From Bacteroidia bacterium (lineage in GTDB: Bacteria > Bacteroidota > Bacteroidia > UKL13-3), in NCBI GenBank assembly GCA_019695215.1, contig JAIBAK010000031.1, forward strand, positions 1 through 41,666: a DNA stretch of 41,666 nt, given 5' to 3'. This document shows, piece by piece, positions 25,442 to 33,295 of this stretch (the first letter of the stretch is position 1; every line of letters begins with the position of its first letter). The position numbers and the translations under genes are program-made. The notes under the pieces were generated by a model that saw nothing but the letters and a program-made list of their open reading frames with translations, ran no database searches and had not been told where the DNA came from.

Positions 25442-26478
25442 ACGTTTTTAAAATTATTTTGCGCCAGCGTAAGAATTTCACCGGCCATTTGCTGCACCGA
25501 ATTTTCCTGCGGCTCGTAATGTAAAACCTGTAGATTCACTTTTGTTTGCAGCCCGAAGCGATATGCTTTGTCGTAATATCGAAGGGCAATAATGGCAGCT
25601 GTTTCCAGATTATTATCATCAAGAGCCTGCAACGCTGCCTGTAAGTGCTGACCTCCTAATTTTTTCTGTATTCGCTTAAAAGCCGAAACAAGTAACTCTT
25701 TATTTGCTTCACCATAACCCTTTACTAAATTAGCCACCCTCCACTCTGCCGGAACCTTCATCACAAGCAAGGGAGCTTTACTCATTTGAAGAAAAAATTC
25801 TTCCGGTATATTAACCGTACCAATCATTCGGCTTTCATCTTCAACCCACACCGGCTTAGTAATATCAAGTTTACTCAATTCGTGAAACAGCATGTTGGTA
25901 AACTGTTCGGTAGTAGGTTGCTGAGGCTTGCCAATACTTCCAAAAGAGGAACCTTTGTGACAGGCCAAATCTTCCAGATCAATTACCTGCTGATTTTTAC
26001 TGCGCAATGCCTGCAATACTTCCGTTTTCCCGCTTCCGGTTTCGCCTCCCAGCACCACCAGCCTGAACGAATTTGTTAAATAGTTTAACAAATATTTCCG
26101 GTAAGCTTTGTATCCACCCATTAAGGTGTACACATGTAAACCCGCGGTACGAAGCAGCCAGGCCATGCTGTTGCTTCTCATTCCGCCACGCCAGCAATGC
26201 AAATAAATGGGTTTATTGCCTGCATACTCCCGGGCGTGCTGAACAAAATTTTTCAGTTTTGGCCCCACTATTTCCAGACCCAACTCCACAGCGGGTTCTT
26301 TGCCCTGATACTTGTAAAGGGTGCCTACCTGTTTTCGCTCGTCATCGGTAAATAAGGGGAATGAAATAGCTCCCGGAATATGCCCTGCTTTATACTCGGC
26401 AGGAGAACGTACATCCAATACGATTCCTTCAATTGAATCGTTAAGAAATTGGTCTGCTTCCAGACTTTGTACCTGCAT
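25423..26478 (-). CDS. mnmH: tRNA 2-selenouridine synthase
   Basis: The 351-residue enzyme (also SelU/YbbB) replaces sulfur by selenium at wobble 2-thiouridine of tRNA-Lys, -Glu and -Gln using selenophosphate. The N-terminal rhodanese domain (~5-125) has VLDVRSPAEYKAGHIPGA and the active-site YLHCWRGGMRS with Cys95. The C-terminal P-loop domain starts with GGETGSGKT (144-152), and VWVEDESRMIG follows. The length matches the family. It is first in the operon, with selD downstream overlapping by 19 bp. No selA, selB or selC is in the window. Confidence 0.94.
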   Translation of the reverse strand: MQVQSLEADQFLNDSIEGIVLDVRSPAEYKAGHIPGAISFPLFTDDERKQVGTLYKYQGKEPAVELGLEIVGPKLKNFVQHAREYAGNKPIYLHCWRGGMRSNSMAWLLRTAGLHVYTLMGGYKAYRKYLLNYLTNSFRLVVLGGETGSGKTEVLQALRSKNQQVIDLEDLACHKGSSFGSIGKPQQPTTEQFTNMLFHELSKLDITKPVWVEDESRMIGTVNIPEEFFLQMSKAPLLVMKVPAEWRVANLVKGYGEANKELLVSAFKRIQKKLGGQHLQAALQALDDNNLETAAIIALRYYDKAYRFGLQTKVNLQVLHYEPQENSVQQMAGEILTLAQNNFKNVWTVSN

Positions 26479-26482
26479 GGGT

Positions 26483-26490
26483 CAAAAATA
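26483..26490 (-). promoter_or_regulatory. -7 element (TATTTTTG) of the mnmH-selD operon
   Basis: The minus strand reads TATTTTTG, 4 bases from the mnmH ATG, within the 32-bp gap to the divergent gene at 26511. The best TTG is 16 bases upstream, a poor spacing. Confidence 0.4.
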
Positions 26491-26510
26491 GTAAGTAAAT
26501 CCGAATCAAC

Positions 26511-27083
26511 ATGAACAGTGTCTTTAAAGTTGCCTTGTTTTATTTCATACCTTCCCTTACGGTAAATGGTATGCAGACCCAAAACGATTCAGCAGAAAGC
26601 AAAAATGCCATTTATGCAGAGATGTTCGGAAACGGCTTTTTTTATTCCCTCAACTATGACCGCTGCATTGTTAAACTAAATACCGGGCTGAAAATCAATG
26701 GCCGGTTTGGTGTTAGCTATTACGATACTGAATTATGGCAAGCTCCTTTTACAGTATTGAATGCGTCTTCAGAAATCAATTGCCTTTGGGGCAGAAAAGA
26801 ACACTTTTTTGAAACAGGATTTGGATATAGTCGTTCGCTGAATGTCCCTAAATACAAGCCTTATACCCTAATTGACTTCGCCTCCATTCAGCTCGACATC
26901 AATGATAACCTTATTATCTTCAGTAATTTTAATCTGAGAATAGGCTATCGTTTTCAACGAAACCCTGATGGTTTATTATTGCGTATAGCTTTTACGCCTA
27001 TGTTTGCCAGAACAGGCTATTATAGCCCTATAAAATATAGCCTTATCCCTTGGGGCGGAATCTGTATAGGACATGCCTTTTAG
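26511..27083 (+). CDS. Hypothetical outer-membrane beta-barrel protein
   Basis: The 190-residue product has an N-terminal hydrophobic stretch (MNSVFKVALFYFIPSLTVNG) that could be a signal peptide. Alternating strands then end in Phe (YSLIPWGGICIGHAF). GNGFFYSLNYDR, LKINGRFGVSYYDTE and LRIGYRFQRNPDGLLLRIAF are typical of small Bacteroidota outer-membrane barrels of about eight strands. No function can be assigned. It is divergent from mnmH and ends 78 bp before typA. Confidence 0.65.
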   Translation: MNSVFKVALFYFIPSLTVNGMQTQNDSAESKNAIYAEMFGNGFFYSLNYDRCIVKLNTGLKINGRFGVSYYDTELWQAPFTVLNASSEINCLWGRKEHFFETGFGYSRSLNVPKYKPYTLIDFASIQLDINDNLIIFSNFNLRIGYRFQRNPDGLLLRIAFTPMFARTGYYSPIKYSLIPWGGICIGHAF

Positions 27084-27135
27084 AAATGGAAACCAGCCCA
27101 TTACAATAACTTAACATTAAATTGCCGTTTTCCCT

Positions 27136-27143
27136 TACCTTTG
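27136..27143 (+). promoter_or_regulatory. -7 element (TACCTTTG) of typA
   Basis: TACCTTTG matches TAnnTTTG exactly and ends 18 bases before the typA ATG. No TTG is present at the standard spacing. Confidence 0.5.
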
Positions 27144-27161
27144 CACCCTTAAAAAATAGGC

Positions 27162-28976
27162 ATGTCAGATATTCGAAATATAGCCATCATCGCACACGTT
27201 GACCACGGTAAAACTACGCTAGTTGATAAAATTCTTCATCAAACCAAACTTTTCCGCGAAAATCAGGAAACGGGAGAACTCATTCTGGATAACAACGATT
27301 TGGAGCGTGAAAGGGGAATTACCATTCTTGCAAAAAATGTCTCGGTACGTTACAAGGATACCAAAATTAATATCATTGACACTCCCGGTCACGCTGATTT
27401 TGGGGGTGAAGTAGAAAGGGTACTAAATATGGCCGATGGCGTGCTGCTGCTGGTTGACGCCTTTGAAGGACCTATGCCCCAAACACGTTTTGTGTTGCAA
27501 AAAGCACTGGCACTTGGCAAAAAACCAATTGTGGTTATTAATAAAGTGGATAAACCTAATTGCCGCCCGGATGAAGTGCACGATGCGGTGTTTGAACTGT
27601 TTTTTAACCTCGATGCAACCGAAGAGCAATTAAACTTTCATACCATTTACGGTTCATCAAAACAGGGATGGATGGGAAGAGACTGGAAAAACCCCACAAC
27701 GGATTTTACCGCCTTGCTTGACGATATTATTAAGGAAATACCCCCGCCACTCGCGCTGGAAGGAACTCCGCAATTAATGATAACTTCGCTCGATTATTCA
27801 TCGTACACGGGACGAATTGCCATTGGACGCCTGCTGAGAGGTTCACTAAAAGTAAACATGCCTGTTTCGTTGGTAAAGCGTGATGGGGTGACTGTAAAAA
27901 AATCGCGTATCAAAGAACTTTATGCCTTTGAAGGATTAGGAAAAATAAAAGTTGAAGAAGTAAAAGCAGGAGATATTTGCGCCATTTTCGGGATTGATGA
28001 TTTTGAAATTGGCGATACCATTGCCGATTTTGAAAATCCGGAAGGCTTACCACCTATCAGTATTGACGAGCCTACCATGAGCATGATGTTTACCATCAAT
28101 AATTCTCCGTTTTTTGGTAAGGAAGGGAAATTTGTAACTTCACGTCACCTGCGCGACCGACTGATGAAAGAAACAGAAAAAAACCTGGCGCTGCGTGTAG
28201 AAGAAACTGAAAGCCCCGACTCTTATATGGTTTTTGGCCGCGGAATTCTTCACCTTTCTATTTTGGTTGAAACCATGCGTAGAGAAGGATATGAATTGCA
28301 GCTTGGACAACCGCGTGTTATATTAAAAGAAATTGACGGACAAAGATGCGAGCCGGTTGAAGTGCTCACTGTTGATGTGCCTGAAGAAAGTGCCGGAAAA
28401 GTAATTGAGCTGGCCAGCCAGCGCAAAGGCGAACTTCTGGTAATGGAACCTAAAGGAGATTTGCAACACCTTGAATTTGTAATTCCATCGCGCGGGTTAA
28501 TTGGCTTAAGGAACAATGTGCTTACTGCCACAGCAGGTGAAGCTATCATGGCGCATCGTTTTAAAGCATACGAACCATGGAAGGGTACTATTCCTTCGCG
28601 TAATGTGGGCGTATTGATACCCGGAGAAACCGGAACCGCTACGCCATACTCTATGGATAAATTGCAGGACAGGGGAAGATTTTTTATTGATCCGGGAGAA
28701 AGTGTTTACGAAGGTCAGATTATTGGTGAGGGAATTAAGCCGGGCGATTTAGTGATAAACGTAATTCGTGCCAAACAGCTTACCAATTTTCGTGCAGCCG
28801 GAAGTGATGATAACGTAAAAATTGCTCCTAAAATTAATTTCTCACTCGAGGAAGCGATGGAATATATTCAGGGAGATGAATACGTGGAAGTAACCCCGCA
28901 ATCCATTCGTTTACGTAAAATTTTCCTGAACGAAAATGACCGTAAACGAAATGCCACCAAGCTACAGGCTATTTAG
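27162..28976 (+). CDS. typA: Ribosome-associated GTPase TypA/BipA
   Basis: The 604-residue translational GTPase binds the ribosome and assists large-subunit assembly at low temperature and under stress. Motifs are G1 AHVDHGKT (11-18), the switch region RGITI, G3 DTPGHADFG and G4 NKVD. The EF-G-like domains follow, and the BipA-specific C-terminal domain ends LRKIFLNENDRKRNATKLQ-A-I. The length is normal. The last 27 codons are unusual in that a second copy of them lies at 31384-31464, which marks an insertion between the two; the present 3' end may be the incoming one. Confidence 0.97.
   Translation: MSDIRNIAIIAHVDHGKTTLVDKILHQTKLFRENQETGELILDNNDLERERGITILAKNVSVRYKDTKINIIDTPGHADFGGEVERVLNMADGVLLLVDAFEGPMPQTRFVLQKALALGKKPIVVINKVDKPNCRPDEVHDAVFELFFNLDATEEQLNFHTIYGSSKQGWMGRDWKNPTTDFTALLDDIIKEIPPPLALEGTPQLMITSLDYSSYTGRIAIGRLLRGSLKVNMPVSLVKRDGVTVKKSRIKELYAFEGLGKIKVEEVKAGDICAIFGIDDFEIGDTIADFENPEGLPPISIDEPTMSMMFTINNSPFFGKEGKFVTSRHLRDRLMKETEKNLALRVEETESPDSYMVFGRGILHLSILVETMRREGYELQLGQPRVILKEIDGQRCEPVEVLTVDVPEESAGKVIELASQRKGELLVMEPKGDLQHLEFVIPSRGLIGLRNNVLTATAGEAIMAHRFKAYEPWKGTIPSRNVGVLIPGETGTATPYSMDKLQDRGRFFIDPGESVYEGQIIGEGIKPGDLVINVIRAKQLTNFRAAGSDDNVKIAPKINFSLEEAMEYIQGDEYVEVTPQSIRLRKIFLNENDRKRNATKLQAI
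28896..28921 (+). repeat. Left copy of 26-bp direct repeat inside the typA 3' end
   Basis: 26 bases starting CCGCAATCC and ending CGTAAAAT, within typA codons for PQSIRLRK and the next base, are identical to 31384-31409. Similarity continues with scattered differences for about 35 more bases. It is interpreted as the crossover or attachment core. Confidence 0.75.
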
Positions 28977-29063
28977 AGGTAAATTCTGAAAATAATCTAA
29001 ATATTGAGTAAGAAACAATGCGAATAGGTTGATGATATTAAAGATACTAGAAAAATTTATCTC

Positions 29064-29309
29064 CTAGTCCCAATTTAAACGTTCAAAAAAATTTTCAAGA
29101 CTAATACCATAGTACATACAAAGTGAATGTATTGTAGAAATAGTTGGATTACTTTGTGCTGTTTCAATTCTGCCAATATGCACCCCTGTATCGTTATAAA
29201 CCTCCTCCTGTGTCAACACCTTTTCCTCCCGTAACACCTTGAATGCTATACCAATTGCCTTTAATAATGCATCATTGCGAATTTGACCCATTTCAAGGGT
29301 TAAATTCAT
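29064..29309 (-). CDS. XRE-family helix-turn-helix transcriptional regulator
   Basis: The 81-residue protein is a small Cro/CI-type DNA-binding protein. Residues ~18-75 form the five-helix domain, with LREEKVLTQEEVYNDTGVHIGRIETAQSNPTISTIHSLCMYYGISLENFF following the family pattern (TQEEV scaffold helix, TGVHIGRIE recognition helix, NPTISTI). There is no extra sensor domain. It lies inside the typA insert, divergent from the two secreted-protein genes. A 7-bp inverted repeat 20 bases upstream of its ATG could be its operator, implying autoregulation. Confidence 0.88.
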   Translation of the reverse strand: MNLTLEMGQIRNDALLKAIGIAFKVLREEKVLTQEEVYNDTGVHIGRIETAQSNPTISTIHSLCMYYGISLENFFERLNWD

Positions 29310-29328
29310 TCTCTGGAGCTAAAAAAAT

Positions 29329-29346
29329 AATGACACATTTGTCATT
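29329..29346. promoter_or_regulatory. Candidate operator of the XRE regulator
   Basis: AATGACA (29329-29335), 4 bases, TGTCATT (29340-29346) is a perfect 7-bp inverted repeat in the divergent region between the XRE gene and the secreted-protein genes. Its size and symmetry suit a Cro-like dimer. Binding is inferred. Confidence 0.45.
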
Positions 29347-29414
29347 TTCGTTTTTATGTATTAAATTGCATTTAATTATTTAGTTAAACCCTAAAAAAGG
29401 AGGTCTTATCGTAT

Positions 29415-29447
29415 ATGTCAACCAAAAACCTTGTTAATCGTCAGTAG
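29415..29447 (+). CDS. Possible 10-codon leader ORF with perfect Shine-Dalgarno
   Basis: AAGGAGGT (29397-29404), a full Shine-Dalgarno sequence and rare in this phylum, lies 10 bases before an ATG that encodes only MSTKNLVNRQ. It is 81 bp upstream of the secreted-protein gene. It could be a leader peptide, a degraded gene start or foreign DNA keeping its donor's signals. Confidence 0.2.
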   Translation: MSTKNLVNRQ

Positions 29448-29528
29448 GATGAGAACATAAAGTTGTGTCCATTCAGCTAAACCTTTGGAAATGGAAATCA
29501 ATTATTTAAAATTCTAAACTCAAAATTT

Positions 29529-29960
29529 ATGACAAAACATCGTTTTCTTCGCAAGACATTTTTACTAACGGTACTTGTATGTCTATTTAATTTATTCGCC
29601 ATATCTGCTATTGCCACTACCATTGAGGGAAATGGAAAATACAAAGGCAAGGAACTTACTACAGACGGATTTAAAGTCAGGTGCGGCTGGCAACCTTGGA
29701 TGAGCTGCTGGTCGCTTACTTTTGGGCCAGGCATTACAGATGTACTTGAATTAGGTAATGGCGATCTTATTCCACTTGAACTAAATGTCAATCCAGATAA
29801 TGGGTGGGATCCTTTCAATTATTCAGAGTCCTCTAATTCTATAGATGTTGGGTCATTAACAGTTCGCCCAATGTACAAAACCCAATCTAATGATCCAGAG
29901 GACGCCAATTGCCTTACTTGTTTTGATTACATTTACCTATTCCCTGTTCCACAAGAATGA
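29529..29960 (+). CDS. Secreted protein of unknown function (four Cys, Trp-rich)
   Basis: The 143-residue product has a long signal peptide (basic MTKHRFLRK then FLLTVLVCLFNLFAISAIA) and an unrecognised mature domain. The mature part has two close Cys pairs, CGWQPWMSC and CLTC, which could form disulfides, and is acidic and Trp/Pro/Asn-rich. It lies in the typA insert and its stop codon overlaps the start of the next gene (ATGA), so the two products are made together. Its small size and coupling to a thioredoxin-like partner suggest the partner may act on its cysteines, which is speculation. Confidence 0.65.
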   Translation: MTKHRFLRKTFLLTVLVCLFNLFAISAIATTIEGNGKYKGKELTTDGFKVRCGWQPWMSCWSLTFGPGITDVLELGNGDLIPLELNVNPDNGWDPFNYSESSNSIDVGSLTVRPMYKTQSNDPEDANCLTCFDYIYLFPVPQE

Positions 29961-31372
29961 AAATTTATTTATTCTTAATTCTTTCTTTCATTTCCCTGGC
30001 CGGAAAGAGCCAGGGAAATGATTCAATCGTTTACCTACTTTATGACCCTGAAACTTGTCCAGCATGCAAGTATATTATTAAACAAGTCTCTGTTCAACTT
30101 CAAAATAAACTTAGTTTGGTACTGAAGGAATCATATCTTGATTTTAAAACGATTGTAGAAGAAGATATTGGGTCTAGTCCAATAAACTTAGTTTTTTCAG
30201 ATTCCATTTATAGCAAACTCTTGAATGACAATAAAGCATTTCAGGGTGTCGAACCGGTATTAATGATTTATAATAAAAATATGGAATTGATAGGACAGCA
30301 AAAAATCAATTCTAAGTTATCTGAAATAAAATATCCAACAAAACCTCTACCTCAAAGACTGAAACTACCAGAAAACACAAAAGTAACGTGCGACAACAAA
30401 GATTGGATATTTGTAAGTAACATTGACCGGTTTTCTATTATTCAGTGGGTTAATAAATCAGATTCATCTGATTTCAGTTTTTTAAAGCTATACGATTCCA
30501 TAGAAGCAAGTAACATAATACAGACTCTTGCACAGACCAAGCCCGAGGTTAAGGAAGATTATACCTTATTTACTGGATGGAGTAAAAAAATTCAAAAAAT
30601 GTTCCCTTCATTTCTCACATGTCAGGCGGTATCTATGCATCAAGACACAGTCTGGTTTGTATTAAGTGTATTGGCATTTAAGAAAACAGGGAATGATAAG
30701 TTTGCACAGGATAGAAATGTATTTATTGTGAAATTTTATAACCGCAAATTTATTGAAGCAAAACCTGTGAATGATGTAATAGATATGAAACATGGTTGTT
30801 TACATGTATATAATAATTTCTACATTGAATCCCCATCGCATATATTTTTTACATCATACCGATTAGATGAAAAATACAAGCCATATTCCTTGATAATGGA
30901 ATATATATCAAATGGTAAAAGGTTTGCTTTTAAAGGTTATAAGAATTACAAACTTAACAGTAAGTTTAAGGATATTCTTAACGAAAATAGAAACATTGGA
31001 AACTATTACATTCAAGATAATGTATTATTTTATAGCTACCTGAATGAGATTTATGACATCGCACTTGATAAAACAATAAAGTTTACAACAGTATATCCCT
31101 ATGTAGATTCAATTGTGTTGAACCAACCGAACAATCAAATTCCAGTGTGGCAATTTTGTTGTGCAAAATACAATCAATTCTATTATAGCTTCGTAAAATT
31201 AAAAGGGAAATACTACATAATAAAATACAATCACGTTGGACAAGAACTATCAAAAATATTAGTCGATTTGGATTTCGGCTTACAAAATGAACCAAAACTA
31301 TCTTACTATAAAGGTCATTTTTTGATATTAGATATCAGAAAAAAAACTGTGACAAGTATTTCGTTACAATAA
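29957..31372 (+). CDS. Secreted protein with thioredoxin-like CPAC motif, unknown function
   Basis: The 471-residue product starts with a signal peptide (MKIYLFLILSFISLAGKSQG). Residues ~24-115 look like a thioredoxin-fold segment: VYLLYDPETCPACKYI contains Cys34-Pro-Ala-Cys37, and GVEPVLMIYNKNMELIG supplies a later strand. The remaining ~350 residues are beta-rich with many Tyr/Phe/Lys and recurring strand-turn units, compatible with a beta-propeller but not proven. No known family is recognised. Codon use is strikingly A+T-rich. It is coupled to the upstream secreted protein and ends 11 bp before the displaced typA fragment. Confidence 0.7.
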   Translation: MKIYLFLILSFISLAGKSQGNDSIVYLLYDPETCPACKYIIKQVSVQLQNKLSLVLKESYLDFKTIVEEDIGSSPINLVFSDSIYSKLLNDNKAFQGVEPVLMIYNKNMELIGQQKINSKLSEIKYPTKPLPQRLKLPENTKVTCDNKDWIFVSNIDRFSIIQWVNKSDSSDFSFLKLYDSIEASNIIQTLAQTKPEVKEDYTLFTGWSKKIQKMFPSFLTCQAVSMHQDTVWFVLSVLAFKKTGNDKFAQDRNVFIVKFYNRKFIEAKPVNDVIDMKHGCLHVYNNFYIESPSHIFFTSYRLDEKYKPYSLIMEYISNGKRFAFKGYKNYKLNSKFKDILNENRNIGNYYIQDNVLFYSYLNEIYDIALDKTIKFTTVYPYVDSIVLNQPNNQIPVWQFCCAKYNQFYYSFVKLKGKYYIIKYNHVGQELSKILVDLDFGLQNEPKLSYYKGHFLILDIRKKTVTSISLQ

Positions 31373-31383
31373 CTAATAATTCT

Positions 31384-31464
31384 CCGCAATCCATTCGTTT
31401 ACGTAAAATCTTCCTGAATGAAAATGACCGTAAACGCAATGCCAATAAAATGCAGACCGCTTAA
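31384..31464 (+). pseudogene. typA: Displaced 3' fragment of typA
   Basis: These 81 bases, read in frame, encode PQSIRLRKIFLNENDRKR followed by NANKMQTA and TAA. That aligns with the end of typA at 28896-28976 without gaps. The first 26 bases are identical; then there are three single differences in the next ~35 bases, two of them synonymous-looking third positions, and the last seven codons diverge. It has no start codon or promoter. Its stop overlaps the convergent lipoprotein gene by 4 bp, as expected for the original typA end. Confidence 0.85.
31409..31409. other. Right boundary of the typA insert core
   Basis: Position 31409 is the last base of the 26-base core identical to 28896-28921. 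The exact recombination point could be anywhere inside 31384-31409. Confidence 0.4.
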
Positions 31465-32111
31465 TTAGCTGAACCATTAATTTCGGAAAACGGTAGTTTT
31501 TTAGCCGTTTTTCTGAAATCTGCTGCCATTTTTTTGGCAATTTGCTCCATAACAAGGTTAATTGTTTTTGCATCAAAACCAAGATGCCTTAGTTGAATTC
31601 GTCCGTCAACATCCCATTTATTTCGGTCGGTAAGAATGGCGTAAGCCAACGCATTTTGTTTTACTGTACGTGTATCATACCGTTCACGCAATTCTTCCGA
31701 AAATGTTTTACTGTACCAAAGAGTATCGCCCTTATAAAACCGGTAAGTAACCGTGAATTGAGCCGAGTAAATCAGGAAATGTCCCGTTACTAATTCTTTC
31801 TTCACCGAATCGCTTATAGAAACCGGAATCCGGTCAACTAAAATAAAAACAGGTTCGAAATGAATAGAAAATGTTGAACCTGCCGAATCAGAAATTTTAA
31901 ATCCCATGCTTTTAAATTTTTCTTTAATAAGCAACGGAAATTTAGCAATGGATGAATAACTGTTAAGCTCTTTAAAGTTGGATGATGTAGTATCAATAAC
32001 GGCATAACCAATCTCTGAACTGATAAATAAATTTCTGCCCCGCATTGTACCGGGAAGCCTATGACAGGAAATGAAATTTAATAGAAGAAGTGCCAGTTCC
32101 AAACGATACAT
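31461..32111 (-). CDS. Hypothetical lipoprotein
   Basis: The 216-residue product has a short signal (MYRLELALLLLNFISC) with a lipobox ending at Cys16. The mature part is mixed alpha/beta, with LLIKEKFKSMGFKISDSAG and FTVTYRFYKGDTLWYSKTFSEELR, and a C-terminal helix (NLVMEQIAKKMAADFRKTAKK). The pattern of a residue-varying helix followed by strands recalls small periplasmic lipoproteins, but I do not recognise the family. It is the last gene of the recF operon, 8 bp after the MORN/vWA gene, and is convergent with the typA remnant. Confidence 0.65.
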   Translation of the reverse strand: MYRLELALLLLNFISCHRLPGTMRGRNLFISSEIGYAVIDTTSSNFKELNSYSSIAKFPLLIKEKFKSMGFKISDSAGSTFSIHFEPVFILVDRIPVSISDSVKKELVTGHFLIYSAQFTVTYRFYKGDTLWYSKTFSEELRERYDTRTVKQNALAYAILTDRNKWDVDGRIQLRHLGFDAKTINLVMEQIAKKMAADFRKTAKKLPFSEINGSAN

Positions 32112-32119
32112 GAACCTAA

Positions 32120-33295
32120 TTATCGTTTCCTTCGTTTTCCGTTATCTACCAACTCAAAATTACCATTGATTAGTTTGTACACAAATCCGTCAATGGTAAT
32201 GGTGCCGCCTTCAGGCACATTGGCAATATTTTTTATATCAGATTGCAGCGTGTGAATAGAACCCTTGGTTACTTTAGCGATTTTAAGGTAATCAGGATTA
32301 ATTCCGTCATCCCCTACCCCGCACAAAATAATTTTTACCGGTTTTTTTACCCGGCTAATGTATTTCAAATCTTTCACCCTGCTGGTGTTGTCGGCAATCA
32401 TAATTAATTGGGAGAAATTTCTGAAAGTAGTAGTTGCTTTGATTAAGGCTTCCACATTATTCTCGGGTGCATCTCCTCCAGAACCCGCCTTAATCACTTC
32501 CTCCATATTTTTTTTCAGTACCTTAAAATCTTTTGCCTCAAAAGTGTGAATTCCCCCGATAGAACCTACTTTCTTCTCTTCGTCCTTTTTCTGATCACCA
32601 TCATTAAAAAAACAGAAATACTTCACGCGGCCAAGATCAAAATTGAGTTTAAACCAAATCATGAGTTCTCCCATGTAGGGAAACATGCTTCCGGTCATAT
32701 CAGCCACCACCAGCATATTTCTCCAGTTGTCATTTCGGTTTAGCACTTTAATAATGGTAGAATCCCGAAGCTTATAATCGCCCGATAGAAACTTATCGAA
32801 ATTCACAGTAAAATCACGTTCCGAAGATTCGAATTTCACCTTCCCTGTTTCATCAAAATGGGCAAAAGAGCCTTTCAGTTTTCCATCTTCATAGTATCCC
32901 TCCGACATCATCCAACCTTTTTCGTGATAACATCGCTCGGCCCCTTCTTTTATCCCGTTGCGATAATTCTCCTCGCATTTAATCTTACACGTTTTGAAAT
33001 AAGTGATCGAAGGCCCGTCAAGTACACCCATTTTGTAGTTTACCGAAAGTTCAATGCAATCGGGATTTTCAAAATACTGAAGTTCCAGTCCGTCCTTCTG
33101 GCCATCAACAAACATGCACTCATATTTCAGGTCGCCATTGGGCCAGAATTGCCGCCACCATCCCTGCCTTTTACCTTGCTTATCTGTAAAATTGATTGTA
33201 TCGCCATCCCTTATCTCAAAGGTTTGAGCATTGGCAACACCTGCAAAAAAAAGCAGGATAAAAGTTAAAAATCGTTTATCTGATAACCACTTCAT
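32120..33295 (-). CDS. Secreted MORN-repeat plus von Willebrand A-like protein
   Basis: The 391-residue protein starts with a signal peptide (MKWLSDKRFLTFILLFFAGVANAQ). Residues ~30-160 are MORN/YwqK-like repeats: GKRQGWWRQFWPNGDLKYE, GQKDGLELQYF, GVLDGPSITYF, GIKEGAERCYHEKG and GKLKGSFAHFDETG. Residues ~195-375 form a vWA-like Rossmann domain with the metal-site motif ADMTGSM (D-x-T-x-S) after strand LVV, a second strand VKYFCFFNDG, GGDAPENNVEAL and LIMIADNTS. vWA domains bind protein ligands through a metal. Combining them with MORN repeats is unusual. It overlaps the end of the DUF721 gene by 20 bp. Confidence 0.82.
   Translation of the reverse strand: MKWLSDKRFLTFILLFFAGVANAQTFEIRDGDTINFTDKQGKRQGWWRQFWPNGDLKYECMFVDGQKDGLELQYFENPDCIELSVNYKMGVLDGPSITYFKTCKIKCEENYRNGIKEGAERCYHEKGWMMSEGYYEDGKLKGSFAHFDETGKVKFESSERDFTVNFDKFLSGDYKLRDSTIIKVLNRNDNWRNMLVVADMTGSMFPYMGELMIWFKLNFDLGRVKYFCFFNDGDQKKDEEKKVGSIGGIHTFEAKDFKVLKKNMEEVIKAGSGGDAPENNVEALIKATTTFRNFSQLIMIADNTSRVKDLKYISRVKKPVKIILCGVGDDGINPDYLKIAKVTKGSIHTLQSDIKNIANVPEGGTITIDGFVYKLINGNFELVDNGKRRKR

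Larger units (their letters stand above)
28922..31409. mobile_element. A+T-rich insert bounded by the typA 3' direct repeat (genomic island remnant)
   Basis: The direct repeat copies are 2,488 bp apart. The segment between holds an XRE regulator and two coupled secreted-protein genes absent from any obvious neighbouring function. Base composition differs: a hand count of bases 30901-30960 gives 14 G+C of 60, against 27 of 60 for 28021-28080 in typA. No integrase, transposase or terminal inverted repeat was seen, so the entry route is unknown: a decayed site-specific element, or homologous exchange with DNA carrying a related typA end. Before insertion, typA would have run directly into the convergent lipoprotein gene with a 4-bp overlap. 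Confidence 0.6.

Noticed and set aside
28977..31383. Integrase or transposase in the typA insert
   Set aside because: The three genes present show no recombinase motifs and no terminal inverted repeats were found.
31384..31464. Fragment after the CPAC gene as a functional small gene
   Set aside because: It has no start codon or promoter and is explained as the displaced end of typA.
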